Part shown: positions 5,480 through 12,172 of the stretch, in pieces
Numbering within the stretch: position 1 is the stretch's first letter
Layout of the letters: every line of letters starts with the position of its first letter
Assembly: GCA_045123075.1 (NCBI GenBank)
Contig: JBGVIJ010000068.1
Span: forward strand, 1-15,852
DNA: 15,852 bases
Reading direction: 5' to 3'
Source of the DNA: JAHHUH01 sp045123075
Lineage (GTDB): Bacteria > Bacillota > Negativicutes > Acidaminococcales > Acidaminococcaceae
Translations under genes and position numbers: made by a program
The notes under the pieces: model-generated
Told to the model about the DNA's origin: nothing
What the model saw: only the letters and a program-made list of their open reading frames with translations
Databases searched by the model: none

Positions 5480-7030
5480 ATGAAGAAATCACTTAGCACT
5501 CGCCTTATGTACAGCTTCATGACGATAATTGTAATTATTGTAGTAGGCATAACTGCGGGCATTTCCTACTTGATTGCGGATTACTTCTTCGAGATGAAGG
5601 AACACGAGTTGGCAAATAAGGGACATGAAATGGCTGAAACCATCGAATACTTTATTCGCATGGATGACCGCGATACGCTCTACAGATACGTTGTGGCTGT
5701 TGACAGATTGGTTGGCGCAAGGATATGGCTTTTTGACGAAAATTATAGACTACTGGCTGCTTCCTATGAAAACCGTAGGAAGTCCAGTAGTAGTGATGAG
5801 TCTTTTAACTACTTTTTCGACGAAAACAGTACTATGACCAACCTTGAAAGTGAGGGGATGGCTCTTTTTAATAAGGATGCCAAACATGGTAAGATTTCTG
5901 ATAAGATTAAACTTATTTTGAAGGATATTTACTCCGGTAAATCTGTTAAGTCCCAAATTTTCCACCCTTATTATAAGGAACAAGTAATTTTGGTAGGGGT
6001 ACCTTACATTGACCCTATAACCAAAGCAAGAGGCGCATTGTTAATGGCAGAACCATTAAGTGGTTTTGATAAATTCTTGCGCAATATTTATATTTATACT
6101 GTAATCTTGGGACTTGTAGCCCTCGTGTTCAGCTTGTTTATTGTTAAAAAGTTTTCCAAAACCATCGTTAAGCCTTTGCTTACCATGAAAGAAAGTGCTA
6201 CGGCAATGGCTGCCGGAGACTATTCCATGCGTGTGGAAGTAAAAGGCGAGGACGAAGTTGCAGAGCTTGGCAATGCGCTTAATTCTCTTGGTCGCGATTT
6301 AAATGCATACGTAAACAAGATGGAACGTACAGAAAAAATGCGTCGTGATTTCGTGGCTAATGTTTCTCATGAATTGCGTACACCTGTTACCATCATTCGT
6401 GGTTATAATGAAGCTATTTACGATGGTACCGTAACTGACGCTGAGAGTGTACAGCGTTATCGCAGACTTATTAATGAAGAAACTATCCGCCTTGAAAAAA
6501 TGGTACGTGGTTTGTTGGATGTTAGCCGCTTGCAAGCAAGTGAAGCAATCCCGCAAAATAATATGGAAGAATTGCCTTTGGCAATTATTATGCGTAACGT
6601 TGCCGAAAAATTAAAATTAAAGAGTGCAGAAAAGCACGTAGAATTCAGCGTTGATGCTGATGAGAATATTAAAATTTTAGGCGACGGCGATCAAATGGTA
6701 CAGTTAATACTTATTTTAAGCGATAATGCATTGAAATATTCGCCAGAAAATAGTATTATATTTCTAAGTGCGAAAAAGTTAGAGGATGGTTCCGTTCTCT
6801 TAAGTGTAAGAGACCAAGGGCCTGGCATCCCTGAAGAGGATATTCCTTTTATTTGGGAACGTTTCTACAAAGTGGATAAATCCCACTGCCGTAATGTTCC
6901 TGGTACTGGTTTAGGCCTCGCCATCGCTAAAGAAATTATTCGCATGCACGGTGCTCAAGCCGAAGTGAAAAGCGGATGTGGCGAAGGTGCTGCATTTGAA
7001 ATTAAATTTCCAAAGGATAAGGTAGTATAA
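5480..7030 (+). CDS. Membrane sensor histidine kinase
   Basis: Senses an extracytoplasmic signal and phosphorylates the preceding response regulator. The 516-aa protein has TM1 (about 10-34), an external domain of roughly 165 residues (35-202) that looks like a PAS/Cache-type sensor (VGARIWLFDENYRLLAAS near 78-95, VILVGVPYIDP near 169-179), TM2 (203-223), a HAMP linker (224-276) and HisKA with the phosphorylated H297 in FVANVSHELRTP. The ATPase domain shows N416 in LSDNALKY, a G1 box D445-Q-G-P-G, an F box WERFYKVDKS and a G2 box GTGLGL (475-480). All catalytic boxes are intact. Translation is probably coupled to the regulator (one-base gap; GAGG at 5461-5464 is distant). The PhoR/ResE/WalK-like layout fits, but the ligand cannot be read from the sequence. 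Confidence 0.95.
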   Translation: MKKSLSTRLMYSFMTIIVIIVVGITAGISYLIADYFFEMKEHELANKGHEMAETIEYFIRMDDRDTLYRYVVAVDRLVGARIWLFDENYRLLAASYENRRKSSSSDESFNYFFDENSTMTNLESEGMALFNKDAKHGKISDKIKLILKDIYSGKSVKSQIFHPYYKEQVILVGVPYIDPITKARGALLMAEPLSGFDKFLRNIYIYTVILGLVALVFSLFIVKKFSKTIVKPLLTMKESATAMAAGDYSMRVEVKGEDEVAELGNALNSLGRDLNAYVNKMERTEKMRRDFVANVSHELRTPVTIIRGYNEAIYDGTVTDAESVQRYRRLINEETIRLEKMVRGLLDVSRLQASEAIPQNNMEELPLAIIMRNVAEKLKLKSAEKHVEFSVDADENIKILGDGDQMVQLILILSDNALKYSPENSIIFLSAKKLEDGSVLLSVRDQGPGIPEEDIPFIWERFYKVDKSHCRNVPGTGLGLAIAKEIIRMHGAQAEVKSGCGEGAAFEIKFPKDKVV

Positions 7031-7545
7031 TGTTAAAGTATTTTTGCCCTGATTACAGAATTAAAAGCCTTTATGACCTTTCTCCGAAATGGTTGAAAAG
7101 AAATGGCTATAACAAAATTGTTGTGGATGTTGACAACACCATGATTCCTTATGACAAAAATGTTGTTGGTCCTCGTATGATGACCTGGATTCGTCATATG
7201 CATCAACAAGGCATTAACGTTGCCCTTATTACCAACAACGGTGGCGACCGTATGAAAGCAATTTCTCGTCAAACCCAACTTGGTTGCGTTATGCGCGCAA
7301 TGAAACCCCTGCCGACTTCTTATAAAAAAATCGTGCAAGGTATGGGCGGCGGCAAAATCCTCTTCATCGGCGACCAATTGTTGACCGACGTTTTGGGTGC
7401 TAAATTTGCTGGTCATCCTGTAGTTTGGTGCCAATCTTTGGGCGGTCCGGAACATTGGTTGACTCGCTTCAACCGCAACATTGAAAGATTTATCGCTAAT
7501 CGTTTGATTGCAAGCGGTAAAATGCCCAAGGAGCGCGTATTATGA
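7030..7545 (+). CDS. yqeG: YqeG-family HAD phosphatase
   Basis: Cytoplasmic HAD-superfamily phosphatase of the YqeG/TIGR01668 type (171 aa, the usual length), related to PGP-type phosphatases such as mitochondrial PTPMT/GEP4. All four HAD motifs are present: D33-V-D35-N-T (nucleophile and acid/base), T68 in ALITNN, K92-P in AMKPLP, and G114-D115...T119-D120 in FIGDQLLTD. Its start codon overlaps the kinase stop as TAATG at 7028-7032, indicating coupled translation. The substrate is unknown for most bacterial members. GEP4 homology suggests phosphatidylglycerolphosphate, which is inference. Linkage to a sensor kinase and a cell-wall peptidase is compatible with an envelope role but does not prove it. 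Confidence 0.9.
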   Translation: MLKYFCPDYRIKSLYDLSPKWLKRNGYNKIVVDVDNTMIPYDKNVVGPRMMTWIRHMHQQGINVALITNNGGDRMKAISRQTQLGCVMRAMKPLPTSYKKIVQGMGGGKILFIGDQLLTDVLGAKFAGHPVVWCQSLGGPEHWLTRFNRNIERFIANRLIASGKMPKERVL

Positions 7546-8318
7546 AAATAGCTTTGCTGCAAATGGAAGTTTTGGAAAAAAACAAAGAAGCTAATGTAGC
7601 TCACGGTTTGCAGCTGGTGCGTCAAGCAGCAGATGAACATGATTTGCTGGTGATGCCCGAAATTTGGACCACCGGATATTCCTTAGGTCGTTTGTCTAAG
7701 GAAGCTGAAGCAGTAGACGGTGAAGTATTAGCAGAAATCTGCAAGATTGCTGCAGAAAAGAAATGCAGTATTATTGCAGGTTCTGTTCCTATGTCCAGGG
7801 ATGGAAAGGTTTATAATACTTCTGTTGCTATCAATAAAGAAGGCCAAATCGTTAATATGTATGACAAAGTACATCTTTTTGGCTTGTTCAAGGAAGAAGA
7901 GTTCTTCGCTCCCGGCGATAACTTTAAAGCTTTTGATTTAGATGGCACCTGCTGTGGTTCTACTATTTGTTATGATTTGCGTTTCCCTGAATTGTTCCGT
8001 CATTTAGCGTTACAAGGTGCAAAGATTATCTTCTGCCCTGCTGAATGGCCTTCAGCTCGCGGTGATATTTGGCGCTTATTAGCCCAAGCTCGTGCAGCTG
8101 AAAACCACACTTTTGTAGTGGCTGTGAATTGCGCAGGTACCTTTAAAGGTGCGCCTTTCTTCGGACACTCTATGCTGGTAGCTCCCAGTGGTAAAATTTT
8201 AGCTGAAGCAGGTGAACAGGAAGAAATCATCTCCTGTGAAATTGATTTAGCTGACATAGATAAAGTGCGTAACAGATTAAACGCTTTGGCGGATGTACGC
8301 AAGGAGCTGATTCAATAA
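7542..8318 (+). CDS. Carbon-nitrogen hydrolase (omega-amidase/nitrilase family)
   Basis: Cytoplasmic hydrolase that cleaves C-N bonds of small amides. The catalytic triad is clear: E40 in VMPEIWTTGY, K109 in MYDKVHLF, and nucleophile C143 in STICYDLRFPEL. The 258-aa length and the motifs place it in the branch holding YafV/Nit2 omega-amidase and MtnU, which deaminate alpha-ketoglutaramate or the ketomethylthiobutyramate of methionine salvage. The exact substrate cannot be decided. The ATGA overlap with yqeG (7542-7545) and the TAATG overlap with the next gene (8316-8320) show a tightly coupled operon. No methionine salvage genes are nearby, so an omega-amidase label is only tentative. Confidence 0.9.
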   Translation: MKIALLQMEVLEKNKEANVAHGLQLVRQAADEHDLLVMPEIWTTGYSLGRLSKEAEAVDGEVLAEICKIAAEKKCSIIAGSVPMSRDGKVYNTSVAINKEGQIVNMYDKVHLFGLFKEEEFFAPGDNFKAFDLDGTCCGSTICYDLRFPELFRHLALQGAKIIFCPAEWPSARGDIWRLLAQARAAENHTFVVAVNCAGTFKGAPFFGHSMLVAPSGKILAEAGEQEEIISCEIDLADIDKVRNRLNALADVRKELIQ

Positions 8319-9376
8319 TGAATTACAGAAGTTTTTTGACCGGAATAGCAGCCGGTCTACTTTTGTTTGTGCACACAGGCTTAAGTAGCGTTGCAGCTGC
8401 CGTTCCTGCCGATGCTCCCAAGGATATAAAATACATCTTGGGTTTTTATTACGGCAATGGTGAAAACATTTTAATAAGAGAAAATAAAGGACGTTTGGAA
8501 CTTTTATACCGTTTTTCCATGCAGGATAAATGCTTCGATTTAGCGAATGTTTATCCGCTGTCTAAGAATCATTTTGATTCGTATTTGATGGTTGAAGCTG
8601 GACCAATGAGTAATACTGAGGTTGGCGTTAAATTTGAACGTGACCCGGATGGATATGGCATTACCTGTAGGGTAGGCGGCAATCGTTACACCCGTTATTA
8701 TTTTGGACAGGAGACTGGGGAGAACGCAAAGCCTTTCCGTTTCTCACCTGTAGAAAATTGGGAAGAACTGCGTAAGCAAGCTAATGAAGCAGTAATGCCT
8801 GCTGCTTTGGCTACTGGTGAAGCAGTGACTTTGGTGGATGTAGCGACCATTCCTAACGTAAAGATAGAGAACGTGTATGCAGGTGTAGATAATATTTTTG
8901 GTGCACCTTTATATACTGTAAATAAGCTGTACTTAGCTAGCAAAGCAGTAGAGGCACTGACTAAGGTGCAAGAACGTTTGGCTTCTAAAGGTTATGGCTT
9001 GGTTGTGTGGGATGCTTATCGCCCTTGGGCAGTAAGTAAACTGGCACATTTGGCATTGCCTGCTGATAAAAAGTATATGCTTGAAGATCCTGATTTGAAG
9101 GGGAATAAGCATAATACAGGTAATGCAGTTGATGTAAGCTTGTATGACTTGGAAACTGGCGAAGCTATTGAAATGAGTAGCGGGTTTGATGAACCTTCTA
9201 TGCGTCAATATGCAAGCTATCCTGGTGGTACAGAACGTCAACGTTATTTACGAACTATGCTTCGTGAAACAATGGAAGAATTTGGATTTACCGGAATTGA
9301 GATGGAGTGGTGGCACTTTGAGTACGACATACAAGGAAGCTACGCACATCAAAACATTCCTTTAAATAACTTGTAG
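8318..9376 (+). CDS. Secreted VanX/DdpX-like D-alanyl-D-alanine dipeptidase (M15) with N-terminal extension
   Basis: Zinc dipeptidase predicted to hydrolyse D-Ala-D-Ala-type dipeptides outside the cytoplasmic membrane. Residues 1-28 form a signal peptide (basic MNYR, hydrophobic core, AAA before VPADA). Residues about 36-145 are an unrecognised, probably beta-rich region. The M15D domain covers about 170-340: R235 in WDAYRP, zinc ligands H265 and D272 in KHNTGNAVD, catalytic E330 and zinc ligand H333 in EMEWWHFEY. The spacings (7 and 3) equal those of VanX H116/D123 and E181/H184. VanX itself is cytoplasmic and about 200 aa; this protein is exported and 352 aa. It is last in the two-component operon. 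There are no vanH or vanA-type genes, so glycopeptide resistance is not implied. A role in salvage or turnover of peptidoglycan peptides is inference. Confidence 0.9.
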   Translation: MNYRSFLTGIAAGLLLFVHTGLSSVAAAVPADAPKDIKYILGFYYGNGENILIRENKGRLELLYRFSMQDKCFDLANVYPLSKNHFDSYLMVEAGPMSNTEVGVKFERDPDGYGITCRVGGNRYTRYYFGQETGENAKPFRFSPVENWEELRKQANEAVMPAALATGEAVTLVDVATIPNVKIENVYAGVDNIFGAPLYTVNKLYLASKAVEALTKVQERLASKGYGLVVWDAYRPWAVSKLAHLALPADKKYMLEDPDLKGNKHNTGNAVDVSLYDLETGEAIEMSSGFDEPSMRQYASYPGGTERQRYLRTMLRETMEEFGFTGIEMEWWHFEYDIQGSYAHQNIPLNNL

Positions 9377-9381
9377 AAATT

Positions 9382-9502
9382 AAAACTGATAGAAGTGCTG
9401 GAAGGCGAGGAACAGCGAAGTTTATGAAGCGATAGCGTACTTGAAGTACGTTGAGCGAGTAAACTAGCTGTGACAAAGCATAACAGTGCTTATAGCAGTT
9501 TT
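9382..9502 (+). ncRNA. Structured non-coding element upstream of ylbF-murB (unknown family)
   Basis: The stretch between the dipeptidase and ylbF folds into nested helices. P1 is a 19-position stem (9382-9400 with 9484-9502) with only two mismatches (A-G and G-A) and two G-T pairs. P2 pairs ACAGC (9412-9416) with GCTGT (9467-9471). P3 pairs AGTTTA (9419-9424) with TAAACT (9460-9465). P4 is an 8-bp hairpin (9434-9441 with 9445-9452) with a TGA loop. The joining segments are purine-rich: GAAGGCGAGGA, GACAAAGC, and a GAAGCGA/GAGCGAG internal loop. No T-run follows; P1 ends eight bases before the end of the ACGGAGG Shine-Dalgarno of ylbF. It could be a cis-regulatory RNA, a small RNA or a dispersed palindromic repeat. 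I cannot match it to a named family. Confidence 0.6.
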
Positions 9503-9519
9503 CAACGGAGGTACTAACA

Positions 9520-9861
9520 ATGAACGTATATGATTGTGCAAATGAATTAGCTCGTGCAATGCGCGAAAGCCATGAATTCAAAAAATTAAAAGAAGCTAAC
9601 GAAATTTTGGACAAAGATCCTGATACTAAAAAATTGGTTAATGAATTCTTGCAATTGAGCCAAGAAATCGAAATTGCTAAATATCAAGGTCAAGAACCTG
9701 ATAAAGAAAAAACTGAAAAACTGCAAAAACTTTACGGTGTACTTGGTTTGAACCGCGATGCTATGGAGTACATGAATAACTTCATGCGTTTCCAAATGAT
9801 GATGGCAGACATCTCCAAATCCATCCAAGACGTTGTAAAAGACGTTATGGGAGATAGATAA
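9520..9861 (+). CDS. YlbF/YmcA family protein
   Basis: 113-aa, almost entirely helical cytoplasmic protein of the Com_YlbF (DUF964) family. It shows the family's heptad-like pattern: an N-terminal helix with A-x-E-L-A-R-A-M-R-E-S, then FKKLKEANEILDKDPDTKKLVNEF-type repeats, and a C-terminal MNNFMRFQMMMADISKSIQDVV. In B. subtilis, YlbF, YmcA and YaaT form a complex that affects RNase Y-dependent mRNA maturation and developmental phosphorelays; which paralogue this corresponds to is unclear. CGGAGG lies a few bases before ATG 9520. Its stop overlaps the murB start as TAATG (9859-9863). I see no promoter directly upstream, only the structured element, so transcription may come from the two-component operon or from within it. 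Confidence 0.85.
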   Translation: MNVYDCANELARAMRESHEFKKLKEANEILDKDPDTKKLVNEFLQLSQEIEIAKYQGQEPDKEKTEKLQKLYGVLGLNRDAMEYMNNFMRFQMMMADISKSIQDVVKDVMGDR

Positions 9862-10772
9862 TGGCTTGTGCTAAATTGCAGGAAGCTTTTTATGGTTGTA
9901 CTGCACGTCCTTTGTTGATTGACGAGCCTATGAGTCGTCACACCTCTTTTAAAATTGGTGGTCCTGCTGATTTGTTAGCAACTCCCTCCAATGAAGAAGA
10001 GCTGTGCAAATTATTGGCACGTGCTAAAGAGCATAACATTCCTGTAACCTTGGTTGGTAACGGTTCTAACTTGCTTGTTCGCGACAAAGGTATTCGTGGT
10101 CTTGTAATTAAGCTTGGCAATATGCTTAATACCATTGAAGTTGGTGAGAACACTATTACTTTTGGTAGTGGTGTGTCCCTTGCTCTTGCTTCTAAAAAAG
10201 CGGCAGAGTTTGGCTTTACCGGTATGGAGTTTGCTGTGGGTATTCCTGGTTCCATTGGTGGCGCTGTGTATATGAACGCAGGTGCTTACGACGGAGAAAT
10301 GGCTAACGTAGTTACTACTGTTCGTACTGTAGACGCTGATGGCAATGTGAAAGTGCTGTCCAAAGAAGATATGTGCTTTGCTTATCGTAAAACTGCACTT
10401 CAAGGTAGCGGATTGATTGTTACTGCGGTAACTGTTACCATGCCTAAAGGTGAAGTTAGCGAAATTCTTGCAAAGATGGCAGATTTCAGCCAAAAGCGTA
10501 TTAGTAAACAACCTTTGGAACTTCCCAGTGCAGGTAGTATGTTTAAACGCCCTCCCGGATATTTTGCAGGAACTTTGATTGACCAAACTGGTTTGAAAGG
10601 CTACACTGTTGGCGGTGCTCAAGTTTCTACTAAACACGCAGGTTTCGTGGTGAACGTAGGTGGTGCTACTGCCGCCGATGTGTTGCAGCTTATTAAAGAT
10701 GTGCAGGACAAGGTAAGAGAAGCTCACGGAGTGGAACTTCATCCGGAAGTACTCATCATTGGTGAAGAATAA
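9861..10772 (+). CDS. murB: UDP-N-acetylmuramate dehydrogenase (UDP-N-acetylenolpyruvoylglucosamine reductase)
   Basis: FAD- and NADPH-dependent enzyme that reduces UDP-GlcNAc-enolpyruvate to UDP-MurNAc, the second committed step of peptidoglycan precursor synthesis. The FAD-binding part holds RHTSFKIGGPADLL (26-39), VGNGSNLLVRD (65-75) and GIPGSIGGAVYMNAGAYDGEM (127-147). Catalytic residues are R176 (FAYRKTAL), the proton donor S226 (SAGSMFKRP) and E296 (LHPEVLIIG). The 303-aa length and short C-terminal domain indicate a type II MurB, as usual in Bacillota. It overlaps ylbF by one base (TAATG), so it depends on ylbF translation. It is closed by a strong terminator. Proximity to a D-Ala-D-Ala dipeptidase gives the region a cell-wall flavour. 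Confidence 0.97.
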   Translation: MACAKLQEAFYGCTARPLLIDEPMSRHTSFKIGGPADLLATPSNEEELCKLLARAKEHNIPVTLVGNGSNLLVRDKGIRGLVIKLGNMLNTIEVGENTITFGSGVSLALASKKAAEFGFTGMEFAVGIPGSIGGAVYMNAGAYDGEMANVVTTVRTVDADGNVKVLSKEDMCFAYRKTALQGSGLIVTAVTVTMPKGEVSEILAKMADFSQKRISKQPLELPSAGSMFKRPPGYFAGTLIDQTGLKGYTVGGAQVSTKHAGFVVNVGGATAADVLQLIKDVQDKVREAHGVELHPEVLIIGEE

Positions 10773-10794
10773 GTTTTAGTTTAAAAATCTATAG

Positions 10795-10827
10795 ATGAAC
10801 CCAACTTAATTGTTGGGTTCATTTTTT
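10795..10827 (+). terminator. Intrinsic terminator after murB
   Basis: A perfect 10-bp stem TGAACCCAAC (10796-10805) with GTTGGGTTCA (10812-10821), loop TTAATT, then six T residues. Confidence 0.95.
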
Positions 10828-10830
10828 GCG

Positions 10831-10860
10831 TTGACTGCGGAGTCAATAGTTTAGTAAAAT
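10831..10860 (+). promoter_or_regulatory. Promoter with palindromic operator over the -35
   Basis: -35 TTGACT (10831-10836), an 18-base spacer and -10 TAAAAT (10855-10860). The -35 is the left arm of an exact inverted repeat TTGACT-GCGG-AGTCAA (10831-10846), placed where a dimeric regulator would block polymerase. It begins three bases after the murB terminator T-run and drives the two-gene unit at 10895-12118. Confidence 0.65.
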
Positions 10861-10894
10861 AAATATAGTAGATGAAGTATTTAGGAGATTGAAT

Positions 10895-11287
10895 ATGGAT
10901 AAAGAATTAATGACCGAACAAGAGATACATCTCTTTGGTTTGCAAGTATTAATTCAATTTTTAGAAGGAAAAGGATATGAAATTGAATTTGCGCAACCTG
11001 ACAAAGCAAGCTTGCCACACGTTGTAGCCAAATGTGGTGACCAAATCACATTTATCGTTGCAGCTACTGATGTATATCCTAACAAAGGTAAAGTAAGTGA
11101 TGCTGATAAGGCTGCTGTTTTAGAACATGCTAAGCAATTTAACGCCAACTGCGCTTGTGCGTATTTGGGAATTGCCAATGCGGTTGGTGTAGAAAATAAG
11201 GACAAAGCGTTGATGGGTAAAGCTTATCGCAACGCACGTTTTGTAACCGACTTTGGTGGTTTGGAGTTTATTTGCTTCGAAAATTAA
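10895..11287 (+). CDS. Hypothetical protein, unknown family
   Basis: 130-aa soluble, mixed alpha/beta protein with no signal peptide or membrane segment. I do not recognise the family. An N-terminal helix (EQEIHLFGLQVLIQFLEGKG) is followed by a strand-rich core (YEIEFAQPD, HVVAKCGDQITFIVAATDV), a charged helix (DADKAAVLEHAKQF), then CACAYLGIANAVGV and a C-terminal GGLEFICFEN. The hydrophobic strand after a helix loosely recalls small nuclease-like or cofactor-free alpha/beta folds, but no catalytic motif is obvious. ATG 10895 is preferred: AGGAG (10883-10887) lies 7 bases before it, while the upstream in-frame TTG 10889 is too close. It is cotranscribed with the nitroreductase 18 bases downstream, so it may act in the same redox context. 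Confidence 0.8.
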   Translation: MDKELMTEQEIHLFGLQVLIQFLEGKGYEIEFAQPDKASLPHVVAKCGDQITFIVAATDVYPNKGKVSDADKAAVLEHAKQFNANCACAYLGIANAVGVENKDKALMGKAYRNARFVTDFGGLEFICFEN

Positions 11288-11305
11288 AATGTCGAGGTGT
11301 AAAAA

Positions 11306-12118
11306 ATGGATTTGTTGACAGTTGATAAAAGTAAATGTTTAAAATGTGGTATTTGCGTTGAGTGCTGCCCGTCTTGTATTCTTTCCATGACAGAAGAAGG
11401 ACCTACTTGCGAATTTGACCGTGGTTGTATGGCTTGTGGTCATTGCGTAGCAATTTGCCCTGTTGGTGCTTTGGAAAATAAATACACTCCGCTTGAAAAG
11501 CAACGTCCTGTAACCAAGCCTGTGCTTGATGAGGAAACTGCTTATGAGTTTATGCGTATGCGTCGTAGCGTGCGTAACTTTAAACCTGTTATGCCTAGCG
11601 AAGAAGATTTGACCAAGCTTTTGAACATTACTCGTTATGCACCCACTGCCGGCAATAGCCAAGGTATGTACTACTTGGTAATTCGCGATGCAGAAAGAAT
11701 TAAAGCTATTGCTGATGCAGTTGCTAATTGGATGGAAGAAGAAATCGAAGCAGGTTCTGCTAACAAACGTTACTTTATGACTGTATTGCGTGCTTATCGC
11801 GATCGTGGTCAAGACATTATCGCTCGTAAAGCACCTTGCTTGGTGTTTGCACTTGCTCGTCGTTTGAATAATACTGGCGTAAGCAATGCTGAACAATGCT
11901 GGGCTTATGCAGAACTTTTTGCTCCTACCATTGGTCTTGGCACTACCATTGCAGGCTTCATTCAAGAATGTGGTATTGCAGGTTACCAACCGTTACTTGA
12001 TTTGCTTGGGGAAATGCCTCCTAAACACAAAGTTGTTGGTTGTATGATGGTTGGTTATCCTAAATACAAATTCAGACGTATGCCTGAACGCCAACACTTG
12101 AAAGTAGAATTTAAATAA
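11306..12118 (+). CDS. Ferredoxin-nitroreductase fusion protein
   Basis: Flavoprotein oxidoreductase carrying its own electron-transfer module. Residues 1-55 hold two [4Fe-4S] motifs: C11-x2-C14-x2-C17-x3-C21-P and C41-x2-C44-x2-C47-x3-C51-P. Residues about 85-265 are a nitroreductase (FMN) domain: MRMRRSVRNFKP (a phosphate-binding RRSxRxF motif), YAPTAGNSQGMYYLVI, and GLGTTIAGF. The 270-aa length is standard for this anaerobe-typical fusion. FMN reduction by low-potential electrons from ferredoxin clusters is the expected chemistry; the physiological acceptor is unknown. GAGGTG lies 6 bases before ATG 11306. It is the second gene after the unknown 130-aa protein and ends at a shared terminator with the convergent panF. 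Confidence 0.93.
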   Translation: MDLLTVDKSKCLKCGICVECCPSCILSMTEEGPTCEFDRGCMACGHCVAICPVGALENKYTPLEKQRPVTKPVLDEETAYEFMRMRRSVRNFKPVMPSEEDLTKLLNITRYAPTAGNSQGMYYLVIRDAERIKAIADAVANWMEEEIEAGSANKRYFMTVLRAYRDRGQDIIARKAPCLVFALARRLNNTGVSNAEQCWAYAELFAPTIGLGTTIAGFIQECGIAGYQPLLDLLGEMPPKHKVVGCMMVGYPKYKFRRMPERQHLKVEFK

Positions 12119-12128
12119 GACAAAAAAT

Positions 12129-12160
12129 AAAGCGTTCTGAGATTTCTCAGAACGCTTTTT
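12129..12160. terminator. Bidirectional terminator between nitroreductase and panF
   Basis: AAAGCGTTCTGAGA (12129-12142) pairs with TCTCAGAACGCTTT (12145-12158). A T-run follows on the plus strand, and the A-rich 12122-12130 supplies a T-run on the minus strand. It serves both convergent genes. Confidence 0.92.
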
Positions 12161-12172
12161 GTATGTGTAAAA

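Noticed and set aside
4798..5562. 254-codon antisense frame opposite the response regulator
   Set aside because: It mirrors a clear OmpR-family gene, has no ribosome site, and its translation is low-complexity shadow sequence.
9382..9502. T-box or other named riboswitch
   Set aside because: There is no T-box sequence, no terminator, and no recognisable ykkC, SAM, glycine or c-di-GMP core; it is left as an unassigned structure.
10011..10742. 243-codon antisense frame opposite murB
   Set aside because: It lies entirely within murB on the other strand, with shadow-type composition and no start signals.
4780..10772. Glycopeptide resistance cluster
   Set aside because: A two-component system, a VanX-like enzyme and murB are present, but there is no VanH dehydrogenase and no D-Ala-D-Lac/Ser ligase, and the dipeptidase is exported.
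10889..10894. TTG start for the unknown 130-aa protein
   Set aside because: It lies one base after the AGGAG Shine-Dalgarno; ATG 10895 has proper spacing.
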